Source: Diprion similis
Lineage: Eukaryota > Arthropoda > Insecta > Hymenoptera > Diprionidae
Length of the DNA: 64,000 nucleotides
Assembly: GCF_021155765.1 (NCBI RefSeq)
Contig: NC_060112.1
Location: 24,144,501 to 24,208,500 of the forward strand
Reading direction: 5' to 3'
Shown: piece after piece, positions 14,201 through 29,831 of the stretch
Numbering within the stretch: the first letter of the stretch is position 1
Layout of the letters: every line of letters begins with the position of its first letter
The notes under the pieces: model-generated
Databases searched by the model: none
Told to the model about the DNA's origin: nothing
Seen by the model: the letters and a program-made list of their open reading frames with translations, nothing else
Translations under genes and position numbers: made by a program

Positions 14201-17200
14201 GGTCTGCCCAAATTCACCTGAGGCCCTTGTTGCGGGTAATAAACTGAAATTTCCACAAAAAATATGGATTTCTATAGATGTTATATTAAAACAACAAGTA
14301 CATAACAAGTTGTTGGTTATCATCCGGATAAAATTTTTTAAAGATTTAAGAGATGTATGGATAAGAGAAAGAAAATTTCCAAAAGTTGAAAATTTCCAAA
14401 AATCTCTCGTTTTTGCATTACATAGTGTGGCTTGTTCAGAATACCAGGTTTCACTATCGGAGAACCTTAACAGTTATACTAATTGAATATTAATTAGATA
14501 ATGAAACTGAATTTACATGCATGATGTGGCGACGGTGAACTGTATCCAAAGAGGTTCGACTGTATGATGGTGGGTGGATAAGTCTGGAAAAACTGCTGAC
14601 TTTGGTGACCCTGAGGTCTCTGCGGAGGTCCAGGGAACTAGAATAAAAGACAAAGATATTTGTCACATTTTTATTTCACGGCTAGGAGAGTTGCTAGTAA
14701 AACTTTACGGAGTTCATCCTGAGAAGCTGACAATTGATAATAAAAAACATGTGATTCTTTAGTTATTAGAATTGATTACACTGTTTATAAAATACTGCAG
14801 GAAAGTACTGTTGGATTACGATTAAAAATATTGTAAGCTTCTCAAAAATTAATAGTTTTTTAAAGGATGGGAGAAAAAAGTCAAAAAAATTGATCGAATT
14901 TTGAGAAATGAAATGAGAATTAAAATGCTACAAATGATAGCTAAGAAAAATATAGCAAAAAAATTTTTCAACTTTGTTACCAGATGTCTCAGATATTTAA
15001 TATCTGATATGTAGTATAATATGGTTCACAGTATAAAAAGGTACATCTTTGGATATGAATTGCAGTTTTGTTCTAATGCGACGTGCATATTACAAATTTA
15101 TTTTGAATGAGTCATTCAATTTACAAGAAGAGACGAAGTGATAGCAGAAAAATAAATAAGTATTGATGATGACTTTGCTACATAAGTGAAAAAATTTATT
15201 GCTCAACAAGAAGTTGTATACTTATGAAACCAATGAAGAATAAAAGTCTCTGGATTTAATGCACATTTAATTAACCTAGCAAATGGGTTATAAAAAATTT
15301 ATTCAATGCTTTTAAGTACGAATGAAACAGATTTGCAACTAACTGGTACATGATGTGATATTTTTTCAAAATATTGAGCCAGAGAAATTGTCAAAAGCTT
15401 TTGGTTCGAGAAAAAAAAACTTCAATTACATACAAATTGGTTAAGATGTGTAATGATAATTACACAAGGTGATCGTAAACGAATAGGACTGGGCTGAAAT
15501 ACCCGTTAGCATCTCAGTGCTAAAATGTATTTGATACAAAAAAGAACTAAGAATTAAAAAAACCAGTAATCGCAAACTATCTATTTCTTCGAACCTCTAC
15601 GACTAGCTTCATTTAGCATAATAGTCCATTGAATAACGGTATAAGTCCGATGATGCATGACTTTGTAGTAAAACGAGCTAGGTTTGCAAGAGTGTCCAAC
15701 TTCATTATAAAATCATTAGTGATCGAAACCGAACAGCATTCACTAGATGAAACAGTGTGAGTAAATAAAATTTATCGTATCAAACTTGATTCGTGATTCC
15801 TGCAAAGCTGCCAAGTGTGAAACATTTTTTCAAATCAATGTAATAATCAGTCCAGTAATACATGTATACAAATATAGTGTTAAACGTTACCAAGGATAGA
15901 TGAAAGACACGTTAACAAGGTGACGAAGGGGGCAGATATTTTTTTAATAAGTATGAAATCGACGGTACTTAACTACTACCTGAACGGGCTGCATCGGATT
16001 GTTCATCGAGTAAACAGGCGGTTGGTGGGTGCCACTGTGCGACGGATGCAAAGGCACTTGGCTTTGCATGTACAGGGTGCCGGGTGCCATCGGCAAACTG
16101 GCAGGGTGCGGAAACATGGCCGTTTGCTGGCCCCCACCCCCGCCTACAGATGGTATGCTAACAACTTGAGCACCACCACCCCCCTGACCCCCCCTGTGAT
16201 TACCCCTTGCCGCCTGCGGCCTCGTTGCCGATGAATAGTAAACCTGTAACAAAATTTCTCATTACATTGTTCATTGATTTGATAACTTCCTTCTATCAAC
16301 CATGTTCACCGTATCTCATGTCTTACATTGAGTACTGAAAATCTTCCTTTCAAGTTGTGCTTTTTAAGACGAGTTACTGATTTTATGTCACTTTGTCAAT
16401 TTCCACATATTAGTAGTCTCCAATTTATATTCATCGTCGAAGTGCTAATTTTAATTACGTTGAAGAGCAATAAGAAAAAAAAAAAAAAAGAAAAAAAAAA
16501 CTGATTTCGATTGTGTTAATTTGGTGAAAAGTTATGGTTTTCCAATAGGTTGAAGTAAATTATATTATTTCATTCTAATTAATAGTGTCCATTATAGAAT
16601 AATATGCAATACGAACAGTCAAGATTCTTTGCAGTTGATAATTCACGAGCTTTCAAGTTGAGATAGTTGCCACATAAACGAACTTTCTATCAAGGGGAAA
16701 TTACACATGAAAAGTGAAATTTCATATAGTTAAAGATACTACCGGACTCTTTTCAAGAAAGTTCAAAATAGTTACTAAGTAAGCAAGTCCAATGTACATA
16801 ATTTACAATGGAAAAATGGAAGATCTAAGAATATAAGAGCACGAGCTGCAATATCATCACGGAAAGAAATAAATAAATGAAAGTTACTCCTCTCCCCCCC
16901 CCCCCCCCCCCCCCCAATGGAATTTTTGTGGTACGGCTCTGTAAGATGAATGGAATTGAAAGAATATGTTCGCGAAATCATTTAAACGATGATGAAAAGA
17001 GCATTTATTTTCTCCCTTAAAAATTCTAGGTCATTTTATCGCTATGCACCAAAGGTCGGTTACTATTTACAATAAAAGTCAATCAAATTCGATGCAAATT
17101 GAGATTATAAAACTGTTCGTTCATTTGATAGATTCTGAAGAGAGTAACATACGTTGGTAAAACTCAGACTCGGCTTGAATGTTACACGAGACGCACAAGC

Positions 17201-20200
17201 GTCAGTTCAAACAAAACTTTATAAACCTTAGAATGACAAAAATTTACCTGCGACGCTGGTCTTGGTTGACTGGTGGCATATAAGTTAGGCTGCAAGGGTA
17301 AAGGTTGCGCCTGCAGATGAGGTTGTTTTCCCATTTCCTGAGGCGACTGAGTATGACCAGGAGGCGTAGTAGTCGGAGGTGGTCCCTGAGGCTGCTGCGA
17401 CTGTACCCCGGGAGTCTGGGATTGAGGCGGAGGCTGTTGCGCCCCCGTTTGACTACCCTGCGGTATGCCGGGAGCAGATTGTCCGATAGTTTGTATACCC
17501 CCAATCTGTGGGGGCCCTCTACCCCCGGGTACTCCTACGCTACCTCCACCCCCACCAACCTGACCGCCAGGTTGACCTCCGTAGTTCTGCCCAGGTACAT
17601 GAAAGTTGACGTCTGATCCTGTGAAACAGATGCATGGAAAAGCAGAAAAAGAATTAGTTAAAATTTAAATTGTTATAATATTTAGTTAAGAATAATTTGA
17701 GAAATTTCATTAGATAAATGTAAGATGACGAAAGAAGGCAGAAAGGAAAGAAGTCGTAGGATGGTTGCCAGGTCAAGAGAATAAAATTATTTCGAAAATT
17801 CACAAGTACAACAAGATGACGATAATAACAACAACGACAATAAGAAAGAATAAAAATGATAAACAGGTTGTAACTGACCTATAGTATAGGCTCCCACATA
17901 AGCGTATGCGGGCAGCATGTTCGAGTCTGTAGCATTTGCCATAATTAGCTCTTGACTCGAAATATTGGTTATGTCATTTTGCGACGAAGGTGTAACAGCC
18001 GTTGAATAGCCGCCTAACTCTATGACGCGACGTAAGCCATATTTAAAAATAAATATCACACTGAAAATTGATCGAGAAGGCTAGAAGAAACCACTTGGGA
18101 AAGTTGAGTAAAAGTGAGCCAAAGGGGTATGTATCGCTGGCTGGTGTTGGTTGGCGATATTGGTATTGGTGTTGGTATTGGTGGTGGTTACACGTTCCAG
18201 CAGTATTTCAGCTTTTTTTCTATATACGAACGTACGTATTAGAAAAAACTTTCACTCGTAGTGACGAACGGTACTAAACGACGGTCAAACAACGTTGTGG
18301 AAATAACCGATATTTAGAAAAATAACTGATAAAATATTTAGCAAAAACGATAATAAAACCTCAGAGAGCAGGCTCGCGAGAAGCCATGTTTGCACATGTG
18401 GGCAGGGCCGGTGCTGCTATCTGTGGCTCTGCAGGCACATTGATTGCACGGAAAAGGGGGCGAGGCCTAGAGGAGACTGAGCCGCCAGAGCCAGCGCTCG
18501 GTAGAGGAAGCAGCAAGCTACGTACATACGTACGTTCTCCTCGTCATTCGACTGAAACTACGTCACTTCCGGTGCACCGCTTGAATGGAATTTCCGCGTA
18601 ACGGCGCGAACAACCGAAGAAGACTTGAACACTGGCTGCAGGCGGATTCTTCCTTCCAGCGACGGACAAACAGTTTATAAACCACCTTTTTCTTATTACG
18701 CACACATACGCGCACCGAGGAATTTTTTCTCACAATTTTTATTATCAATTTTATCAACTCCGATAGTTTTTCGAATGAAAGTTAATTCGGAAAGACAGAG
18801 ATAACGTAGTATCTTCGATTTGAATTCAGAATTTAAAGATATAAAGTTACTTGCAATAACTAGTATTACCTCAATGTTACAGAAGAATGGTTCGGTGTTT
18901 ATCGATTGAGTATACCTTTATGATTATGATTATGGTTATGGTTATTATTATCATCGTGATTGAGTATAACTTTAAACGGTAAGAATTTCGTTAAGAAAAT
19001 AATACGAGAAATTTAGAGAAATTGAACGGTAAACGGATATCGGCACAAGAGAAGTTTCGTAATTATCGAAATTGTTTTTAGAAACCTTCAGAGCCATTGT
19101 ATTAAACGTTGAGTAATATTGATATGGACAACAAGAATTAGTTTCCTGTTCAGAGAATCGACTGTATAGTATATTCAGAACAATTTCCCTTGCATTTTCA
19201 TTTTTTCTGCCCCACCATTGTCGAGAAAAAAAAAAAAAAAAAACTTCAATAATTGAGAAAAAAAAAAATCGCGTCCTCCGCAATATACACACCCGGTGTG
19301 TATTGTGATTGTATAGTTTATCACGTTATGTAAAACGATGATTGTTGTACATAAGGTGCCCACCTATAACAGCTATTGTACCGGTTATACAACTAGACAG
19401 AAAGTTCTATTACTACAAATCTTAAGTGCAGACAAACACCAGGACTTGTAGACTATTTCGAACTTTGGTCAAAGCTAATTTAAAATTAGTATCCATTGTA
19501 ATTGACGGCTGAAGAATTGTTGTGAGAATGGTGCCAAGTTAGGTAAGTAAATGCAGCACATTACACGAGCATCGCCAGCAGTAGGCAACGTGTCACATCG
19601 CGCGATTGTCTCTGATGTCTCTAGTGCGGAGAGGGGTTTGCTAGTTAGTTGGTTGGTTGGTTGGTTTGTTAGTTACTTAGTTAGTTAGTTGGGTGGTTAG
19701 TTAGTTACATCACACCTAGAGTTTATTCTCACCTTGTAGGCACAAGCAAGGCCAGCTCTGAAAGACAAGGAGCTAAAAGTATGGTATGCAAGACGACGTA
19801 TAGAGTCAGTCGTTGCTAGGGTGTTTGATAAACGCGTGTCATCGCAATCGTAGTTGTCTCGCGATGAAAGAAAGACGTATACCTAGTAATAGGTGAACGT
19901 CTATACGCAGCATCATACACTATCCACGATCTCATTTATCCCCCCCACCCTCGAACCGACCGTTTGTGTCAAAAAGTTTGCTAATAAATGTAGGTACACA
20001 ATGAATAAATGAATAAATTCTATTAATACTGCAAGAGTGATCCACGTGACTGCCATACCACCTTAACGTTACAACGAGTTTAGTAAGGCTGATCAAATGC
20101 ATAATAGAATATTCATCATCTCGTGTAGGTAGGTATGCAATGAATGATTGTGTGATTTCCAAACATCTTTGATAAAAATAAATACTGTCGACGTATACGC

Positions 20201-23200
20201 GGCTTGAGTTGACAGTAAGTTAAATAAGAACTTACTGGCACTGGCCGTGATGATCCTGTACTGAGGAGGAGGTTGTTGCTGATGCTGAGTCTGCTGCGAC
20301 TGCAGTTGATGATTGTGGTTAATATTAATTGTCAACTGATGCTGGGCGTGATTCAACTGACTTAGATGACCGTGAGGACTCTGCGATGCCGGCGGATGGT
20401 GGTTGTGATGGTTGTGATGATTATGATGGTGTATGTGATTGTGGTTCGGGTTATGCCCGTGGGGTGACAAGTGGTGGGGCCCACCGCAATGGGGTAGCAA
20501 ACAGTGCATCGCCCCGACGCCGACCGTAACACCGACGGCACCCTCCTTCGTAACACCGTATCGCGAAACCATGACGTTGATAATTAACGGTAGATTTTCG
20601 CCGGCGAGAAACACCTGAAATTCGTCTCAAGAGCTTATCGAGGGTTGATGAGCTGATTTCCCGTGTCGATTTTTCTTTCTTCTCCTTCTTTATTACTAAT
20701 TCTTCTTATTAGGAGCGTGTTTAACGTTACGTGTGTAAAAAAACGATCAATTTATATAATGGATTTCGTTTTACTTCTTACTTTTCTTTCAAACGAATTT
20801 CCTTCTCATTATAACATTCCCAAAATTAATTTTCATCACGAAATTTTGACGGGCAATCATAACTCTTGCGCCTTCGTCTTTATATTTTTCTGTTTCTTCG
20901 TTTTGTCCTCAAATTTAGTTACACTTGGTTATTAGAATTTTTCATTCATTTGTCGTCTTCTTTAAGTTCCGATCAAGCTCTGACTCGACTTTATCGAACG
21001 AGTAGAAACCCTGATCGAAGTCCTGCAGCTTTTTACTATCGCCCACATTTTTTCTCTTCGCGTTTCGTTTCTCGTTTATTTTTTCTTTCTTTTTGACTTT
21101 CTCTTTTTTATTCCTTTACTCTTGTCTTAGGTTCTTCTTGTAAAATATCAACGAACTAGAAAATGATTCGAATATCTTCAAAAAAATTCGCTCGTTAACA
21201 ACGTTGCGGTAAAGGCGTTGGTAACTTTACAGGTGTCCTCCATTATCAACGGAGCAAGAAATGCACGTTCTCGCTCGCTGTCGTTGAATTCGACGGTGAA
21301 TTGGTTATATTCGACTCGTTGGCGTTGTTGTTGTTGTCGTTGTCGTCAACAGTGTCAAGAGTGATCAACAGATGATTAATGACAGATGTCAATTGACCGA
21401 TGATATCGACAGCTAGACAATTGTCAACTGTCATTCCACAATATGTTTCGAGGCGAACGTACTATAGAGTAGGTCGCACACGCCAGCAGATCGATATTTA
21501 GGACTAGAACCGCTTGCTTTGTGGCGTCCGCAGCACTCGATACAACAAAATTTTATCCTCACGTTCTCGTCGTCGTCGTCGTCGTGTCGTATCCCGTTGC
21601 ACGAACAATCGTTGAACAAAACTAATGAAGTAGATACAGCTCGTTTAAATATTATAATATTTTCCAATTTGTAACGTACAAGGAAAATAATCAACGTACG
21701 AATTCTCGTCGTTCGCTGTGTATACGAGAAGAAGGAAGAACGGAAAAACTAACCGTCATTTGAGCTAAAAAGAGCCAAGAAGAAAACCCACGTTATCAAA
21801 TGTCACTCATTGTCAAATAGACAACAACAACAACGGCACATTGATGTTTTCCTTCCTCCAAGTTTTCGTTTCGGTGACTCAGATCTTCTTCAGTTTTTCT
21901 GATTCAATCCTTACACCATTACCGTAAGAACACGATAAAGTGGCGAGGGAAAAAAAGAAAACGAACTTTCATCAATCCACAATGACAACACACACGCGAA
22001 TCATGGCACAATATTATTATAATAAATAAAATGATCACGTTTAAAAAAGTTGAAAAATATACCACGGAACAAACGGTCTTTTCGTACAGTTTCGTGACCT
22101 ATGAAACCTATGAACGATCTTGCGACGAAGAGAACATACCATACATGTACGTTTATACATATATACGTGTGTATATTCTGCCTTGGATCGTGGTTTCTAG
22201 GTGTAGTTTTGAAAAAAAAAAAAAAGAAAAAAAGTCTTGCCAGTATCGTATGAATTATACGTAGATTAAAATGGACGTTTAGCAAAAAATCCGTACTCGT
22301 GTGTCCGTGTTGGTTTAAAATTTATTTTATTTTATATTACTATCAGTTTCCTTGATAACTGTCAACCCCCCATTGGGTGTTTTAACCGCGCGCTTGTCAA
22401 AGACGAGGAGCGTCCCCTTTCGAAGGGACGCAGTAGAGACTGATGCAGGGCAGACCCCCACCCCCTCTACACACCGTCGCTAGCTTCACCCACACTAAGG
22501 ATTCGCGTCGTCGAAGCACCACGTTGTACACGGAGGCGCACACAATGACGATGCGAGACCCCAGGCGCATGCCGCGTCGGCCGTTTCGACCCAAGTTCGT
22601 GAAACCTTAAGCCCCCATGTGTGCGAGAGAAGTTCGGAGATAGAGAGAGAAGGCAAGAGTGCCGCGTAGGGCGCATGCGCCATGAAAACGAACCTCACAG
22701 CCACGGCAGCGATTCGCCGAAGTTCGGATATTTTCGTCAAACTTCGTAGACGCTCGGTTCAATCTCGCGTTGTGATTCGTCGCCGAGGAACATTTGTCAA
22801 GTGTTTCTACCCCCTCCGTTCTTTCGCGCTATCTCACTCTATCTCCCTCTATCTCTCTCGGCACGCTCTGCACTATCGCCAACGAGCCACGCCGACGCCG
22901 TGCACGCGTTCATATACATTGTTGGTATGTGTGTACATACCTGCAACGCTATACTCTATCCACGCTAACTAAGTTTGTCTAAGCTCACGCCGACTGCCAC
23001 CGTATGGTCGATGATAACGAACGTTCGATTTTCAAAAACTTGCAACCTATTTTCAACGGTTAACGTTACACCCCCTTAAAAAAAAAGTGTTGAGGAAATA
23101 TTTTCTACGCCTTTCAATTACGCGTGGACGATTTTTATAATTTAGAACTCGAACGATGACGGTAGGACAGGAATTTGAAATTAAGCGTTCAATTGCAGAT

Positions 23201-26196
23201 TCCTGTTTTACCCAATGCCGCGAGGAATCTTTTCCTACACCTCTTTTTTTACATTCCTGACGATAAATCGAAAGACGCACGATGTTACCGTCAACTATTG
23301 CAGCTATGGTGAAATTCTTTTCGTTCTACGTCAAGGCGTTTATCGCAGGGTTTACTTTATTACAGAAATAATTAACGATTATTACAGGTATATTGCGCCA
23401 GCTAAATATTATACATTCAATCCCGCTACATATAATGGTATCGATAATTATTTAGTTTTAGACAATAGAAACGGCTGTTTAAAATTTGAGCAAAAAAAAA
23501 AAAGAAAAATCTAGTATGCAGACAGTCTCGATTTTCAGCATCGGTTGGCGTCCGTCCTGTTAACCAAAACCCCCAAAGCTGATGGGTCACAAGATTTCAC
23601 GTAGCGTTTGCTGTTTTAGATTAGAGCAGATAAAACATAATATGATCTATACAGAAGGTCGAGGGAGAAACGAAACTAGCGAAATAGAATTTATTCTGGT
23701 ACGGAGCCACCAAATACGTAACTTTATTTTTAGAATCGTTCAATATCTGCCGTATCATCGCATGGTATATATTTAGCTTAACGTAATTTAGGTTTAACAA
23801 GGAGATTGTGACCTAAATACATTTATATTGTCACTCGTTCCGGTGCCGCCGAACAAAACGTCACTTAATTAGTCTCTTCAGAGAATTATGTTACAATGCT
23901 GCATGCATTTTTCATCATCATAGTGTAGAATAACGCCAGAATAATAACAAGGATAATTTTCGCTATTCCTTGGAGTAGAACGTAATGAATTCTAAACAAA
24001 GATGTCTCAATAATAACCACGTGTAAAATGATCAGCATCCTTTTGAATCGAACGTTTGTTGCGGTATAATTCAACTAGGTCATCAAGAATTCGCACTCAA
24101 GCCTACGAACAGACACCCGTTTGTCTCAAGATCGCACGATGAACGAACTCTCGTCATGAGCTGCGTTTTTTCAATTACAAACCATCTAAAGGCATGGAGT
24201 GGTAACATCGCAACGAAGATCCTTGTTGAGTCTCTTTTTAAGTCCTCAAATTTTTATTTCTGCTCGTCGCCGACGAAGATGTTATGCATATTCACAAGAA
24301 TTGACATAACGTCGAGATTCACTAGACTTATAATAAACCAAAGCAAATACGATATGCTATTATTCCGATAGGAAACTAGCTGCCTAGTTATTTACCAGAT
24401 TCGTTAGGAATAACAGTTAGATAATAATAATAAAAAATGAATATAAAAAGCGAGACGTTGAAACGCGTGCGGGCAAAATACACGGTCAATGAGCAAACAA
24501 AAGAAGGACTTCAGCTTGTCGAACTCAGTTCCTTAAAGAAGACTACCATTTTAACGAATTTCGACCCCTCCGAACTTCTGGAAGAAACGGACTTCTCATT
24601 TCCATTCGAAAACGGTCGATCAAGCTGGATTGAATTTTATGATACCAACAACTTCATAAGCTGCGGTAAAACCTTTCGTTACATAGAGTGTGTAAGACAT
24701 CTAAAAGCGAATAGTCGTTCGTGCAGGGCGTCGCCAGATCAATTTTATAACAAAATCGTATAAGACGACGTTCACGTATTATAACGTATCGTTGTCGTAA
24801 GTGTAGTACATCGACTCTAACGTAGTCAGGCAGGGTAGTAGTGGGTAGTTTTCGACAAGGTTCGCGTATAGGTAGAGTAACCTAGTTTCGCCGGTGCACC
24901 AGGCCAGCCTGCAGTGGTTCTGTACCCAGATCGATATATGCACTTTCCGCACATACAGCAACGTAGACGGGTCGCCGTGACGCCCTCCTCTTTCTCTTAC
25001 CTAGGAGGACATGTGAGGTTTGCAAGAGGGTTTGTTGACCCATATTTACCCTTCTATCGAATAAAAAACAAAACTTCTCTAATCATATTTTCAACAAGAG
25101 GAGAACGGGAGGGAATAAATCGCGAATTATGCTGTAAAGTTTAATGCAATTGATTAGTCATCTCCATATAACCGTGTATACAACACAACGGATAAAGTTT
25201 TGCGCAATTAATATAATAATATCATCGAGCAAATCTGAGGAAATTATATACAACCAATTACATCGATCAACAGTATTTTCTCTCTCCATTTCTCTACGTA
25301 TTATATATTTATTGATATACGCAGTTTTATTGTTAGTTCAGGTGACGCATTGTAACGATATTGAAGGACGAACGATGAAGCAGGACGACAATATACCTAT
25401 AAATTCAAATCGCGACGAGGCTTAAGCACGAAAACTTTATTGTGTAGTACAATAGAATACCCTGATCTTGAATTCTACCCAATGCGGCAGCTCTAAATAA
25501 AGTCTATAACGACACAGTGCGGTTATATAAATCTGTTTTGTCTTTTACAGTGTATATAACACATTCACGGAAATCGTACAATCTTCGGAAATTGAGGTCA
25601 CTTTCAGCATACGACACACTCACACATTTTGTATACAATAGGTGAAGAAGACGAAACTTTGGAGATAAATATACGTCGTACTAAACGCCACTTTTATGCA
25701 ACCCTAAGAAAACAGTCAGCTTCTTTTACTTTTCTTATTTCCAACTATAGAACGTAAACATGAAGAAAGAGAAAAAAAAATGGTAGAACAAAAATACACA
25801 ATACACAAGGTTTGAAACGATCAGGTGCTTGACATGCAACGGTTATAAGACGCATTTGTATACGAAGCAATACTTGAAGGTCAGTTATTTCATAAAATAT
25901 ATATATATATATATGCATGTGTATACAGGTGATGTAGAGGTAAAAGAGCAACGGTTATGTTTAGTGATCAGTAATTGTGAGGTGATGTTATAAAGTTCGG
26001 AACTATACATTATTTAGATACCTAATTCTTCTGAATGAAAAGTCTTTACCTATAATAAGATATTTGATACAGTGTATACTCTGCACTGCAGCCCCATCGT
26101 CATCACTGATTGTAAGAAAAACAGTGCAATTTTTTTAACCGCTATCAAATCGTAGTCGCTTAATCGATTTCGTTACAAATGCATGCGACTTTTATG

Positions 26197-26287
<91 letters not shown>

Positions 26288-29200
26288 AACAGCTATTTAT
26301 AATATAAAGTAAGTGCCCGAGTTAGTCGAAAACAAGCGGGTGAAAAAATTGGCGAGAATTGTACAGACGGCCTTTTCACTCGCCTCTGTTCTCTAACAAT
26401 AAAACTACATATTCATGAAAACCAATTCATACTAGCATTACGTACAGGCATCTGTTAATGGTTTGCGAAATTATTGTCGAAAAACAAGTTGTTGTCCAAG
26501 GGTCACTCACTCGTCCACTGTTCCAGCATAACAGCAGCAGCAGTCTGACGCTTATTATTAGCGCGTGTTCAATCAGATATTTCAATTAGTTTGTACAATA
26601 ATATTATGTACCTACGGACGATGCATGCCTCTATATATACGTATCCATATATACAATATATATTAAGTATCGCATACCAATATATTATCATACATGCATA
26701 AGATTCGAGATAATATTTAAAAGTTGTATATTTATCATCGCTAGGAACATTCGGCGAGAACTCGGCGTATGATCAAACGTAAATATAAGATATATGATTG
26801 AAATGTAGAAAAAGAAAAGAAATTAAGAACGCATGCAAATAATAGAAGAATGAGAAACGAAAAAAAACAAAAAAACAAAAGAGGAATAAACGAATTAGAC
26901 AGATAGAAACAAAGGTATTGAATTAAATATAATACGTATACAATATTGTGTGTATGCGTAAGTAATAACGCGAGCGAGTTGGCTGCAATAAAAAGCAATG
27001 ACCTTGACGCTCATATTGTTGCGCGGGTAGATAAAGAGGAGGTTATAGACATATTATACATATACACAACACGGGTCGACGACACACCCATACAACTCGC
27101 TTTAGGGTTAAACTGTCGCGGACGACGAGGTGAAGCGTAGAAAGAGACAGAGATAATATAATACATACAGAAAGAAAGAAAGAACGAGAGAGAGAGAGAG
27201 AGTTGAGTAAAGTAAAACCGGCAAGCAGAGAGTGCAAAGCATCTGGAGAGTTTTGGCGGTGAGGTGAAGCGAAGTAAGCGGAGGGTGGATGGGCGAAGAG
27301 TCAGAAGAGGGCACAAGGAGGGGGAGGAAGGGGGCGGGGAGGGTGTCTAGCCGTCTAGATGGACGGCAAAAACCGGCGAGTTTTGGGGATGAGAAGAAAG
27401 CGTCGGGTTGGTTGGCCCGGGTCACCGGCATGACACTCGTCGTCGTCGTAGCAGCAGCAGCAGCAGCAGCGACGGCGACGGCTATGATACCGGGAGATCC
27501 CGCCACGCCAACCTTGCGGCAACCTTCCATCGTACCTGCCTCCCGCCGCTGCGCGGTTTAAATGTATTCAAACAACAAGCTAGACGATGACGCTCTGTTC
27601 CGTTCCGTTCCGTTTCGTCCGTTCCTTAATCAGTATCGCCAACTCTCGGAGTTTTTTGATTAAGCTGAAGTTAGTAACGTTGTTGTAATGATTTATGTTT
27701 GGGAAAAAATCGTTATTTCGTAGATACTCGAATGTCTGAAATGCAGAGTAAATTATAACAGTACGAAAAATATTAATATTTTCAAAACTTGACTACTTTA
27801 GAGTTACTATAAACTTGAAAAATAGTGACAACCTTCAACGTTTCGTTATGTTAATCTTGCAAACTTCAGACTCATGGTTTTGGAAGTTTTTCCGTTGAGA
27901 TGATTTACATGTATATCAGTTACCAATCAGCGCAAAAACTAGTATTTTTAAAGTCAATTGATATTTTGAAATGGGATATTTGCCGATTTAAATAGATTTC
28001 GGTGTTTTGGACGAAAAAAATTTGGCAATTTGAATATGTCTAGATTAAATTCCAGTCGCAACAAATACGTGTAAATTATTATTGTTAAAAACACAGATTA
28101 TATTACTGGCAATTCATTTATTATTATATTCGACCGTTGATACGAAAACGAACGCAGAGGAATCTAGTGGTATTTCTTTCCGCAGGATTTACGAGACTTT
28201 TTGGTGTGATGATGACATTCTGAGTTGGCAACACCGGTTCCGTTCCGTTACTGCTGTGGTCAAAGTCCCCGGGAGGGCGAAAACATCGTTGCATAGTGAC
28301 CCTGGCCAACAGGCGTTCTGACTCACAGAATTCGCACATTAAACACACAGTGTCTGAGAATGTGTGTAGCTGATTCGTTACAATCAGATGGCCTTATGAG
28401 CTCTCTGCAACTCTGTTGCACTCCACGATCAACGAACACGCATGCAAGCAAGGTGATCGTACTTTCAGTTTCGTCGCACCGTCGTCGACAATTCAAACGG
28501 CCGTGATAAACGCGCGGGTTATTCAAACGAGGATGCATATAGTTAAATACAATTCCTAACCTTGAACATTTAGAGGATGGGGATTTGGGATTCTTGGTCT
28601 TCTTTAAAAAATGAAGACAAATACCGAATCTGCACGTAGGTACATGGTTTCGGGTTTAGGTTGTGATCGGTGGTTTTGTGAACACCACTTTAAGAGCGTC
28701 GACATAAAAAAAAAGAGCAACCCGGCATCACCGTCCCAGGAGCAATGGGTCGATGTGTTCAGTTCATCATCCACTTCTCCTTTATCTGTTTTCAATTCCT
28801 TCGACTATACATCCTTTTACATGTATAGTATCACGCGATATCATGTGAGCGAGGTATACATCATATACATATGATGTATCATACATACAACATACACATA
28901 CACAAGTTGCTCGAATCTCTGATCATGTATAACCGACAAATCATCCTGATCAATTATGAGGTATAATGCGTTGTAATAAGTGATACGGGTATCTTGAATC
29001 ACGTGGACAAAAAGCAGATGTATCTCTTTAGGCCAGATTGATAATAACAGAATTATAACGGTTACTGTGACGTACGTAGTGTTTGAATAATATCTCCCTT
29101 TCTCTATCATTATTTCGTATTGGTGGTATGATAAATCACTTTCTCTGCAACCGTATCGTTTGTAAGACAACAAAAATCGAACCGATTCCTTTCTCTTTAG

Positions 29201-29798
29201 ATCTGCAGTAAGTATTTCACGAGAAAGAGAAAGAAAGAGAGAGATAAAGATATTGAAGTAAATAGAGACGGCATATAACCGTCGTGTTACAACAAGTCAC
29301 ATATACATATATCATAAACGGTATTATAACAACTGTGACAAAAGCTCAATTCATCCGTAAAAAACGTGATGTGGGAGTAGTGTGAGGGTTTTTCAAGCTC
29401 GTGTCGAAGCATCGGAGAAAGGCAGAAGCCGTAGCAGCATCAGGTCGCACATGGGAACCTCGTGGCGAACGTAGTACTATAGAGGTTCAGTGCCATGCAG
29501 GGGTGGTACACAAGTTGGTTGTCCTCTGTGCTAAACGGGCGGTGCAAAGTCCGATGCGTCTGTCTGGATGGGGCGAAGGCAACGGCCACACCAACCAACC
29601 AACCAAAGGGGTCGATAATTCTCGGCTTTCCTGTCCGGGCAACGACCCGTTCGTTTGCTCCTCCACCGTCGACGGCGGCGCTGTCCGCCCCCTGCGCGAA
29701 GTAACGTGAATGTGCAGCAGCAGCAGCAGCAGCAGGAGCAACATGGGATTGCAATGTGCCGCTGCCGAAGAGGGTCGTTGAATAGATAGAGTATAAGG

Positions 29799-29831
<33 letters not shown>

